64,000 nt of DNA from Pseudoclavibacter sp. AY1F1 (GTDB lineage Bacteria > Actinomycetota > Actinomycetes > Actinomycetales > Microbacteriaceae). The translations under genes were made by a program, and so were the position numbers. The notes beneath the pieces were generated by a model. It did not search any database, was not told the origin of the DNA, and saw only the letters and a program-made list of their open reading frames with translations. Positions 7,814 to 14,307 of the stretch are shown here, one piece after another. The stretch's first letter is position 1. Every line of letters begins with the position of its first letter. Location of the stretch: assembly GCF_002931075.1 (NCBI RefSeq), contig NZ_PSTQ01000010.1, forward strand, positions 1-64,000, in the 5' to 3' direction.

Positions 7814-9112
7814 TCAGGAGGCCATCGTGGTGTCTGGCCTTGCCGCGAGCATCCGCTCGACGGCGACCCTCGCGGGCTCTGCGACGTGGGCTGGCACGCT
7901 GATCTGGTTGCGCACCTCGCCGGCCACGAGCCCCTCGAGCACCCAGGCGATGTAGCTGGGGTGGATGCGGTACATCGTCGAGCAGGGGCATACGACGGGG
8001 TCGAGGCAGAAGATCGTGTGCTGCGGGTACTCGGCCGCGAGCCGCTGCACGAGGTTGATCTCGGTGCCGATCGCGAAGACCGACCCGGCCGGGGCCGCCG
8101 CGATGGCCTTCGTGATGTAGTCGGTGGAACCGTACTCGTCGGCCGCGTCGACGATCGCCATGGGGCATTCGGGGTGCACGATGACGCGCACCTCCGGGTA
8201 GTCGGCGCGCGCCTTCTCGATCTGCGCGACCGTGAAGCGCTTGTGGACGGAGCAGAAGCCGTTCCAGAGGATCACCTTGGCGGCGTCGAGCGACTCGGGG
8301 GTCTGGCCGCCGAGGGGGCGGCGTGAGTTCCAGAGGGGCATCTGCTCGGTCGGCACGCCCATGGCCTTCGCCGTGTTGCGGCCGAGGTGCTGGTCGGGGA
8401 AGAACAGCACCCGCTGCCCGCGCTCGAACGCCCACTTCAGCACCGTCTCCGCGTTGGAGGACGTGCAGACGATGCCCCCGTTGCGCCCGCAGAACGCCTT
8501 CAGGTCGGCGGATGAGTTCATGTAGGTGACGGGGATGACGGGCACGCGGCCGTCGGCGTCCGGCTCCGTGCCGTAGAGCGCGGTGAGCTGCTCCCAGCAT
8601 TCTTCGACAGAGTCGCTGTCGGCCATGTCCGCCATGGAGCATCCGGCGGCGAGGTTCGGGAGGATCACAACTTGCTCCGGCGCGGACACGATATCGGCTG
8701 TCTCTGCCATGAAGTGCACACCGCAGAACACGATGGCCTCGGCCTCAGGCTTCGCTTTCGCGGCGTTCGCGAGCTGGAAGGAGTCGCCGATGAAGTCGGC
8801 GTACTGCACGACCTCGTCGCGCTGGTAGAAGTGGCCGAGGGTCACGACCCGGTCGCCGAGCGTCGCCTTGGCGGCGAGGATGCGCGCGTGGATCTCCTCG
8901 TCACTCGCCGTCCGGTACTCCTCCGGCAGGAGCGCCTGCCGGGGTGCCGCCGGAGGGAGCTGGTCGGCCATTGACGCCCCAGGACCGTAGGACGGCGCTT
9001 GCAGGTCGAACACCCACGGGGATTTCACGAGCTCCGGTGAGCAGCTCTCGCCGGCCTGCTTCCCGGTCTGGATGCGCGTGATCGTCGTGTGGACTGAGGC
9101 TGTTGTTGTCAT
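7814..9112 (-). CDS. nadA: Quinolinate synthase
   Basis: 432-residue [4Fe-4S] enzyme that condenses iminoaspartate with dihydroxyacetone phosphate to quinolinate. LGHFYQRDEVVQYADFIGDS is the substrate-binding block; cluster cysteines are read in IVFCGVHFMAE, GGIVCTSSNAE and DPVVCPCSTM. ILWNGFCSVHKRFT and the HPECP motif are also diagnostic. The start at 9112 gives an N-terminal extension with LVKSPWVFDLQAPSYGPG that I recall in other actinobacterial NadA proteins; an internal ATG at 8971 is the alternative. The gene overlaps the nrtR frame by about 212 bp and ends one base before the nadB ATG, so it is part of a tightly coupled operon. Confidence 0.95.
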   Translation of the reverse strand: MTTTASVHTTITRIQTGKQAGESCSPELVKSPWVFDLQAPSYGPGASMADQLPPAAPRQALLPEEYRTASDEEIHARILAAKATLGDRVVTLGHFYQRDEVVQYADFIGDSFQLANAAKAKPEAEAIVFCGVHFMAETADIVSAPEQVVILPNLAAGCSMADMADSDSVEECWEQLTALYGTEPDADGRVPVIPVTYMNSSADLKAFCGRNGGIVCTSSNAETVLKWAFERGQRVLFFPDQHLGRNTAKAMGVPTEQMPLWNSRRPLGGQTPESLDAAKVILWNGFCSVHKRFTVAQIEKARADYPEVRVIVHPECPMAIVDAADEYGSTDYITKAIAAAPAGSVFAIGTEINLVQRLAAEYPQHTIFCLDPVVCPCSTMYRIHPSYIAWVLEGLVAGEVRNQISVPAHVAEPARVAVERMLAARPDTTMAS

Positions 9113-9785
9113 GGTTCGGGTCTTTCTGGGGGAGGTACCTGTAGAGCTTCGGGGGTCGATGCCTGGTGCCGGCGAGGGTTTCGCCGGTCTCGGTGAGGGA
9201 CTTCGAGGCGAGCATGTCGCGGCGGAAGTTGGCGGGGTCGATCGGGCGGTCGAGCACTGCCTCGTAGACCTCCCGCAGCTGCGCGAGCGTGAAGGACTCG
9301 CCGAGGAAGCTGTGCGCGATCGAGCTGTACTCGACCTTGTTGCGGAGGCGCCAGAGGGCGTAGTCGATGATGCGGCGGTGGTCGAACGCGAGGGGCGGGA
9401 GGTTGTCGACGGGGTGCCAGCGCACGTTGTCTCCGAGGCGCGCTGAGCTCGCCTCCTCGTTGCCGACGAGCGCCCAGTAGACGACGGATACGACGCGCGG
9501 GTCGTCTCCGAAGACGCGGTCTGCGTCGCCGAAGGCGTAGAGCTGCTCGAGGTACTTGGGTGCGAGCCGCATCGTCTCGGAGAGGGTGCGTGAGGCGGCG
9601 GCGCCGAGGTCCTCGTCGCCGAGCGGTCCGCCTGGCAGCGCGAGGAGGTCGATGAACGGCTGCCGCTGTCGGCGGACGAGTGGGACCCAGATCGTGGGCG
9701 CCGGGGCGCGGTGCGATGAGGGAGGTGGTGGGCGCAGCGCGAAGATCACCGTGGAGACGGCGAGGGTCACGTTGGTGGCTGGCAT
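8901..9785 (-). CDS. nrtR: NrtR-type transcriptional regulator of NAD metabolism (Nudix plus winged helix)
   Basis: 294 residues as encoded. The N-terminal half is a Nudix fold (LLALPGGPLGDEDLGAAASRTLSET), but the catalytic REUxEE of the Nudix box reads RTLSET. Loss of hydrolase residues is what is expected of NrtR regulators, which bind ADP-ribose or NAD metabolites. The second half (YSSIAHSFLGESFTLAQLREVYEAVL and NFRRDMLAS) is the NrtR winged helix. The recognisable domain ends near KLYRYLPQ; the remaining 70 residues have no family look and lie over the start of nadA in another frame. It heads the nadA-nadB-nadC-nifS operon and has a palindrome just upstream, pointing to autoregulated repression of NAD synthesis. 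Confidence 0.85.
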   Translation of the reverse strand: MPATNVTLAVSTVIFALRPPPPSSHRAPAPTIWVPLVRRQRQPFIDLLALPGGPLGDEDLGAAASRTLSETMRLAPKYLEQLYAFGDADRVFGDDPRVVSVVYWALVGNEEASSARLGDNVRWHPVDNLPPLAFDHRRIIDYALWRLRNKVEYSSIAHSFLGESFTLAQLREVYEAVLDRPIDPANFRRDMLASKSLTETGETLAGTRHRPPKLYRYLPQKDPNHDNNSLSPHDDHAHPDREAGRRELLTGAREIPVGVRPASAVLRSWGVNGRPAPSGGTPAGAPAGGVPDGE

Positions 9786-9802
9786 CCGCTGCTCCTCCTC
9801 TT

Positions 9803-9827
9803 ACTTATGGTCAAATCGACTCTAAGT
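9803..9827. promoter_or_regulatory. Candidate NrtR operator
   Basis: An interrupted palindrome has outer arms ACTTA (9803-9807) and TAAGT (9823-9827) and inner TC/GA pairs symmetric around the centre AAATC. It begins 18 bp upstream of the nrtR ATG at 9785 and lies between nrtR and the divergent trmH-like gene. Position and symmetry fit an autoregulatory NrtR site; the assignment is inference. Confidence 0.5.
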
Positions 9828-9860
9828 GCAGTGTACGCCACACCCGCCTAGGCTGTGGCG

Positions 9861-10508
9861 GTGAGTGATCAGCAGCAGTTCGGCAGCGAAGACGACGCCC
9901 CGCACGGAGTCGGGCCCTGGCCCGGTGGCCGCGAGGAGTGGCCGGAGGGTCCTTGGTTCGACGCCGAACTGCTCGAGCACGGTGATCGGCGCAACGTCAT
10001 CGACCGCTATCGGTACTGGTCGATGAGCGCGATCGTCGCCGATCTCGACACGAAGCGCCACGCATTCCACGTCGCCATCGAGAACTGGCAGCACGACATG
10101 AACATCGGGTCGATCGTGCGGAGCGCAAACGCGTTCGCCGCCGACACGGTGCACATCGTGGGCAAGCGCCGCTGGAACAAGCGTGGCGCCATGGTCACCG
10201 ACCGCTACCAGCACGTCGTGCACCACGAGACGGTTGCAGCGTTCATCGAGTGGGCGAGGGGCGAGGAGATGCCCGTCCTCGCCATCGACAACGTGCCTGG
10301 ATGCGTGCCGATCGAGACCTACGAGCTCCCGGAGCGGTGCGTGCTGCTGTTCGGGCAGGAAGGGCCCGGGGTTTCGGAGGAAGCGATCGAGGTCTCGGAT
10401 GCGGTGCTGGAGATCTCGCAGTTCGGCTCGACCCGCTCGATCAACGCGTCAGCGGCGGCCGCCGTCGCGATGCACACCTGGGTGCTCCAACACGTCGACT
10501 TCGCCTAG
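9861..10508 (+). CDS. SpoU/TrmH family RNA 2'-O-methyltransferase
   Basis: 215-residue SPOUT-fold methyltransferase that should methylate a ribose 2'-OH of tRNA or rRNA with AdoMet. The three SpoU motifs are clear: DMNIGSIVRSANAFAAD (motif 1), VLLFGQEGPGVSEEA (motif 2) and ISQFGSTRSINASAAAAVAMH (motif 3, with the knot serine and asparagine). The target RNA cannot be told. Two GTG codons are possible starts (9855 and 9861); the second gives MSDQQQFG. The 3' end overlaps the convergent bioQ-like gene by 60 bp. Confidence 0.9.
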   Translation: MSDQQQFGSEDDAPHGVGPWPGGREEWPEGPWFDAELLEHGDRRNVIDRYRYWSMSAIVADLDTKRHAFHVAIENWQHDMNIGSIVRSANAFAADTVHIVGKRRWNKRGAMVTDRYQHVVHHETVAAFIEWARGEEMPVLAIDNVPGCVPIETYELPERCVLLFGQEGPGVSEEAIEVSDAVLEISQFGSTRSINASAAAAVAMHTWVLQHVDFA

Positions 10509-11126
10509 GGCTGCCGCTCCGGCGAGGATGAGGTCGAGCCCGGCGGTGAAGCGCTCGGTGGGGTCCTGCAGGCTATGTGGGCTGACGCTCCGCGGTCGAA
10601 GCGCGCCGACTGCTGCAGCGTGGGCTTGCTGTTGCTCGTGGAAGGCCTGCCCGATCGTGTAGTGGACGATCGCCTCAGCACACGTCCGACTCAGCGCTGT
10701 GCCCAGGCCGAAGTCGCTGTGGGCGGCACCGGAGATGATCGTTGCGAGGTCGATGGTGAGAAGGTCGAGGGCGAAGGAGCTCGAGACGAGTTCTGCGCCG
10801 TCCCGGCGTGAGAGCAGCGCCCCGCGCAGTTCAAGAGCGAGGGTGCGGGTCTGTTGCGCGCCCGGTTGTGGCCCGTGGTCTGGGAGGAGCCAGGTCTCAG
10901 TGCTGAGCGGCTGAAGGATGCGATCGCTCACGGCAGCGAGCAGCGCCTGCTTGTTCGAGAAATGCCAGTAGAGGGCGCTCGGCTGCACCTCGAGATAGTC
11001 GCTGATGCGTCGCATGGAGAGGCTTGGGAGGCCGTGCTCGTCGAGAACTTCGAGCGCGGTCGTCACGATCTCGCTGCGGCTGAGCTTGTCGAGGCTTGAG
11101 CCTTCGGCTGGACCACGGGGTGTCAT
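10449..11126 (-). CDS. TetR-family repressor, probably BioQ-type biotin regulator
   Basis: 225 residues. The N-terminal TetR helix-turn-helix is at about residues 17-60 (SRSEIVTTALEVLDEHG, LSMRRISDYLEVQPSALYWHFSNKQALL); the rest is a TetR-C ligand domain. The gene is divergent from bioY. The 99-bp gap holds four phased 13-bp palindromes TGAACACTGTTCA (the last degenerate). The biotin repressor BioQ of corynebacteria and mycobacteria is a TetR protein that binds TGAAC-N3-GTTAC-like sites, so BioQ function is strongly suggested by half-site and context together. The last 60 bp overlap the convergent SpoU gene. The ligand cannot be read from sequence. Confidence 0.78.
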   Translation of the reverse strand: MTPRGPAEGSSLDKLSRSEIVTTALEVLDEHGLPSLSMRRISDYLEVQPSALYWHFSNKQALLAAVSDRILQPLSTETWLLPDHGPQPGAQQTRTLALELRGALLSRRDGAELVSSSFALDLLTIDLATIISGAAHSDFGLGTALSRTCAEAIVHYTIGQAFHEQQQAHAAAVGALRPRSVSPHSLQDPTERFTAGLDLILAGAAALGEVDVLEHPGVHRDGGRR

Positions 11127-11139
11127 GACGCTAATCTAC

Positions 11140-11194
11140 TGAACACTGTTCACTGAACACTGTTCACTGAACACTGTTCATTGAGCACCATTCA
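11140..11194. promoter_or_regulatory. Array of four BioQ-like operators
   Basis: TGAACACTGTTCA occurs exactly at 11140-11152, 11154-11166 and 11168-11180; a weaker copy, TGAGCACCATTCA, is at 11182-11194. The pitch is a constant 14 bp. The array lies between the bioQ-like start (11126) and the bioY RBS (GGAGAAAGG, 11204-11212), so it can control both genes. Confidence 0.82.
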
Positions 11195-11224
11195 GGAGTT
11201 TTCGGAGAAAGGTCGTCACCCCCC

Positions 11225-11902
11225 ATGAGCACCGAATCGATCGGCGCCTCCGGGCGTCCCGCCAGCGGCCCGGCGCCGCATGTCCTCGCCGACCTCGTTG
11301 CTGGAGCTAAGTCCACAGTTGGGTCTGCATCCGGGTCTGCATCCGGGTCTACATCCGGGTCTACATCCGGGGTCGCGTCCGGTGCTGCCCTTCGCAACGT
11401 CGCGCTCGTGCTCGGCGGCACCCTCTTCCTCATCGCGGCGGGCTTCATCGTCATCCCACTGCCGTTCACGCCCGTGCCCGTCTCGCTTGCGACCTTCGCC
11501 GTGCTGCTGACGGGTGCGTCCCTTGGGCCCGTCCGCGCGGCGGCGAGCGCCGGCTTGTACCTCGCGCTCGGTGCTCTTGGAGCGCCGATCTTCGCCGACG
11601 GTGCATCCGGCGTTCTCTTCCCGTCGTTCGGCTACATCGTCGGTTACGTGCTCGCCGCGGTCGCTGTCGGGGCGCTCGCCCGGCGCCGGGCCGACCGTCA
11701 CGTCGTTTCCACGGTCGGCGCTTCCGTGCTGGGCACGCTGCTTGTCTACGCGGCCGGCGTGCCGTGGCTCGCGCTCTCGCTCGGCGTCGACCTCGGCACC
11801 GCGCTTGCGCTCGGGGTCGTGCCGTTCCTCATCGGCGATGCCATCAAGATCGCGGCCGTGAGTGCCCTGCTGCCATCCGCGTGGAAGCTGATCAAGCGAT
11901 AA
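11225..11902 (+). CDS. bioY: Biotin transporter S-component BioY
   Basis: 225-residue membrane substrate-binding subunit of an ECF-type biotin importer. The BioY signature is clear: VIPLPFTPVPVSLATFAVLLTGASLGP (about residues 80-106), LYLALGALGAPIFADGASG, FPSFGYIVGY and the terminal FLIGDAIKI. Five or six hydrophobic helices follow a 55-residue N-terminal extension with a GSASGSTSG repeat. No bioM/bioN energising genes are adjacent, so it must use a distant ECF module or act alone. ATG at 11225 has GGAGAAAGG 12 bp upstream. Biotin-responsive repression by the divergent TetR protein is inferred from the operator array. Confidence 0.92.
   Translation: MSTESIGASGRPASGPAPHVLADLVAGAKSTVGSASGSASGSTSGSTSGVASGAALRNVALVLGGTLFLIAAGFIVIPLPFTPVPVSLATFAVLLTGASLGPVRAAASAGLYLALGALGAPIFADGASGVLFPSFGYIVGYVLAAVAVGALARRRADRHVVSTVGASVLGTLLVYAAGVPWLALSLGVDLGTALALGVVPFLIGDAIKIAAVSALLPSAWKLIKR
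11330..11382. repeat. 12-bp minisatellite inside bioY
   Basis: GGGTCTGCATCC and GGGTCTACATCC alternate for about four copies, giving an in-frame Gly-Ser-Ala/Thr-Ser repeat in the N-terminal extension, ahead of the first membrane helix. Confidence 0.85.
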
Positions 11903-11940
11903 CCGCTGCTGCCCCGGTATGGCACAAGAAACTCGCAAGA

Positions 11941-11987
11941 AACTCGCGGCGCGACCCCGATCCCCCGATCTGGTCGCGCCGCGAGTT
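11941..11987. terminator. Hairpin downstream of bioY
   Basis: AACTCGCGGCGCGACC (11941-11956) pairs perfectly with GGTCGCGCCGCGAGTT (11972-11987); the loop is 15 nt. There is no T tract on either side, so it is either a G/C-type terminator or a palindromic repeat element. No gene is supported in 11988-12132. Confidence 0.65.
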
Positions 11988-12132
11988 GCATGCACAGCGT
12001 CGAGGCCCTGTGGGGCCGAGCGTGCGTGCAGCCACTTGGCGTGAGTGACGTTAGTCGCCGGCGCTTGTGAGTCGGCCGAGATGCGCCAGAACGTGACCAA
12101 CTCTGTCGAGAAGTCACATATTTCCGCGGTTG

Positions 12133-12783
12133 TCAGCCGTCGACTTCGTCGGCTTCCGTGTATGCGGTGTGCTCGTGGATGAGAGTTGCCGCGATGCGCC
12201 GTGCCGAGGCCGTCGTGTGTGCCGCATCGCGCAGTCGCATCGCGAGGTCGCCGGAAACGATGAGGAGCAACTGGTCGGCGAGCTCGCGGTCGCGGGATGC
12301 TGCCCCCGGGGTGTCGTCCACGTTCGCCTCCGTGCCGATTCCCGTTCCACGGCCCGCTGCGGTGTTGGCGATGGCGGCTGTGAGGCGCTCCCGCAAGGCT
12401 GCCGTGTCGGCGTCAACAGCCGCGCGCACTTCGGCCGGCGCATGCGGATACTCGGCGGCTGAGCCGAGGAACGCGCACCACTGGGCGCGCACCGGGTGCT
12501 CGCGGAATGCGTCGAGGGCGTCGAAGATGGCGAGAATGCGACCCTCCCTCGTGGTCGCGCGGCTGACTGCCGTATCCCAGGTGTTGAGCCACTCCGTCTG
12601 CCGACGGTCGAGGGTGGCCGCGAGCAGCGCTTCCTTGCTCGCGTAGCCGCGGTACATCGTCGCCGCCGAGACGCCCGCGCGTTCGATGACGGCGTCGACC
12701 GGGGTTGCGTGGATGCCTTGGGTGAAGAAGAGCTCCTCGGCGGCGTCGAGGAGCTTCGTCGCGCTCGTGGTGCGAATGCTCAT
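12133..12783 (-). CDS. TetR/AcrR family transcriptional regulator
   Basis: 216 residues. The helix-turn-helix block ATKLLDAAEELFFTQGIHATPVDAVIERAGVSAATMYRGYASKEALL (read in pieces at about residues 8-52) is typical of TetR proteins; YRGYASKEALL ends the DNA-binding domain. The C-terminal ligand domain is divergent and its effector unknown. Only 22 bp separate its start from the divergent MFS gene, so it almost certainly controls that transporter. A perfect 12-bp palindrome covers the first codons of the MFS gene and is the likely site. Confidence 0.85.
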   Translation of the reverse strand: MSIRTTSATKLLDAAEELFFTQGIHATPVDAVIERAGVSAATMYRGYASKEALLAATLDRRQTEWLNTWDTAVSRATTREGRILAIFDALDAFREHPVRAQWCAFLGSAAEYPHAPAEVRAAVDADTAALRERLTAAIANTAAGRGTGIGTEANVDDTPGAASRDRELADQLLLIVSGDLAMRLRDAAHTTASARRIAATLIHEHTAYTEADEVDG

Positions 12784-12805
12784 ACAGACACCTTAGGCTT
12801 CAAAT

Positions 12806-13999
12806 ATGAAACGTACGTTTTCGTTTGAGCTTGATGGGCGGTCGAAGCAGCGTCTCCTCGCGGCAGGTGGGGTTGGGTTCGTGGCCGCCTGCTACGGGTT
12901 GGTTCGCCTCGCGTACGGGCTCTATCTGCCGGATGTCGAAACCGAACTCGGTCTTGATGCCTCGCTCGCTGGGGCGGTCTCCGGCGGGGCGTCGGCCATG
13001 TACTGCGTGGCCGCGGTCGTCGGCTTCTTCCTGGCGGCTCGCGCCCCGCGCCTGCTGGTCGTGGCCGCAGCGGCAACGGCCGCCGGTGGCGCCACGGGCA
13101 TGGCGCTCTCGTCGCAGGTCGAGGCCTTCGCGGTCTTCGCTGTCGTGGGATCCGCCGGGGCCGGCCTCGCATCGCCCTCGCTTGTCGAGCTCCTGCGCCG
13201 AGCTGTGGGCGGCAACCGTGGGCAGCGTTTTCAGGTGATGGTCAACGCTGGAACGGGGCCCGGCCTGGTGTTGGCCGGCGCGCTGGCGCTGGTGCTGCTC
13301 CCCAACTGGCGCCTGGCTTGGGCCGCGGCGGCACTCGTCACAGTGCTCTCCGCGATCGCGGTGCTGCTGTCGACGGCACGTGCCAGACCCAGGATGCGCA
13401 GCACCCCGTCGACCGTTCTGGTCCCGCCGCGCTCCTGGTTCGCCAGACATGCGCGTGCGGTCTGCGCCGCGCTCCTCCTCGGGGCCGCTTCGGCGGCCGT
13501 GTGGACCTTCGGGCGCACCGTGCTTGTCGAAGCGGGCGCATCCGCCACGTTTTCTGCCCTCGCCTGGATGTGCCTCGGGGTCGGCGGGGCGCTGGTGCTC
13601 CCGCTCTCGGCGGCACTCGGTCGCCTCGGACACACGCGGGCGTGGGGGCTCACCTCGCTTGTCGTCGCAGCCTCGACACTGCTCATCGGACTCGTCCCCG
13701 GTGTGCAGGTGCTTGCTCTCGTCGCGTGTGTTGCCTTCGGCTGGGGGTACACCGCGGCCACGGGCGCTCTCATCACGTGGACGGCGGACATCGACGACGG
13801 GCGCGCCTCCGCCGGAACCGCGCTGCTCTTCGTCGTCCTGGTCCTGGGGCAGGGCCTCGGGGCGGCGCTCGCCGGGTGGGCACTCGGCGTTGCGAGCCCG
13901 GCGCTCGTGTTCACGATCGCGGCTGCATTCTCGGTTGCTGCCGCCGCCCCGGCACGATCGTCTTCGACGCCCTCAGCGAGCCGCGTGCGAGTTCCGTAA
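12806..13999 (+). CDS. MFS transporter, probable efflux permease
   Basis: 397-residue major facilitator with about 12 hydrophobic helices. The first is AAGGVGFVAACYGLVRLAYGLYLPDV and is followed by the ELGLDASLAGAVSGG loop. The central cytoplasmic loop (TARARPRMRSTP) separates two six-helix halves. No substrate-specific motif is recognised; the divergent TetR regulator suggests export of a toxic compound. The ATG at 12806 is almost leaderless relative to the 22-bp gap. The C terminus becomes Ala/Ser-rich and ends without an obvious cytosolic domain. Confidence 0.82.
   Translation: MKRTFSFELDGRSKQRLLAAGGVGFVAACYGLVRLAYGLYLPDVETELGLDASLAGAVSGGASAMYCVAAVVGFFLAARAPRLLVVAAAATAAGGATGMALSSQVEAFAVFAVVGSAGAGLASPSLVELLRRAVGGNRGQRFQVMVNAGTGPGLVLAGALALVLLPNWRLAWAAAALVTVLSAIAVLLSTARARPRMRSTPSTVLVPPRSWFARHARAVCAALLLGAASAAVWTFGRTVLVEAGASATFSALAWMCLGVGGALVLPLSAALGRLGHTRAWGLTSLVVAASTLLIGLVPGVQVLALVACVAFGWGYTAATGALITWTADIDDGRASAGTALLFVVLVLGQGLGAALAGWALGVASPALVFTIAAAFSVAAAAPARSSSTPSASRVRVP
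12809..12820. promoter_or_regulatory. Candidate TetR operator over the MFS start
   Basis: AAACGTACGTTT is a perfect 12-bp palindrome starting right after the ATG of the MFS gene. TetR-type sites of this form are common. Its place at codons 2-5 would block transcription or elongation of the MFS gene and is 26 bp from the tetR start. Confidence 0.55.
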
Positions 14000-14025
14000 G
14001 GAACGGCATCCCACCCGTATGGATT

Positions 14026-14115
14026 CCGTGAGGAGAGCCCTCACGGCGACGAGAGGGGAGTTGTATCAGGCACTGCGCCTGAATGGCGCGCAGCCCAGCC
14101 ACCCCCGCTGGGCTG
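14026..14115 (+). promoter_or_regulatory. Structured kdp leader with three hairpins
   Basis: Between the MFS stop and the first kdp ORF three stems follow one another: CCGTGAGG/CCTCACGG (14026-14046, loop AGAGC), CAGGC/GCCTG (14067-14081) and CAGCCCAGC/GCTGGGCTG (14091-14115). The first could terminate the MFS transcript. The other two lie in the likely 5' leader of kdp. I could not match the arrangement to a known riboswitch class, including the c-di-AMP (ydaO) type. Confidence 0.45.
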
Positions 14116-14137
14116 CCGACCTCCGAACGGAGCTCCA

Positions 14138-14221
14138 GTGCTTGACGTCGTCTTCGTCGCGGGCGTGATCGCCCTCTTCGCCGCCATCGGCCTCCTCGGC
14201 AAGGCGGTGGAGAAGCTGTGA
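14138..14221 (+). CDS. Tiny single-helix membrane protein upstream of kdpF
   Basis: 27 residues from a GTG start: [20 protein letters not shown] forms one membrane helix, followed by a short basic/acidic end, AVEKL. Its TGA overlaps the GTG of kdpF (GTGA), so the two are translationally coupled. A similar mini-ORF in front of kdpF is something I recall from other Actinomycetota, but its function is unknown; a KdpF-like stabilising subunit is a guess. Too short for standard gene calling. Confidence 0.6.
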   Translation: MLDVVFVAGVIALFAAIGLLGKAVEKL

Positions 14222-14307
14222 TCGTGTTCGAGTTCATCGCCTTCTGCCTCGGCCTTGCCGCCATCGCCTACCTCGTGGTCGCCCTCGTAAAACCGGACCG
14301 CTTCTGA
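14218..14307 (+). CDS. kdpF: K+-transporting ATPase subunit F
   Basis: 29-residue single-pass peptide beginning GTG and reading [19 protein letters not shown], then ending VKPDRF. The Y-L-x3-L-x-x-P-x-R/D-F end is the usual KdpF signature. KdpF is a lipid-like stabiliser of the KdpABC complex. The start overlaps the preceding mini-ORF by 4 bp and the stop overlaps the kdpA ATG (TGATG). It lies in the canonical position ahead of kdpA. Confidence 0.85.
   Translation: MIVFEFIAFCLGLAAIAYLVVALVKPDRF

Noticed and set aside
14026-14137. Known c-di-AMP (ydaO) riboswitch in front of kdp
   Set aside because: The conserved core elements of that class could not be located; only simple stems are visible, so it is kept as an unclassified leader.
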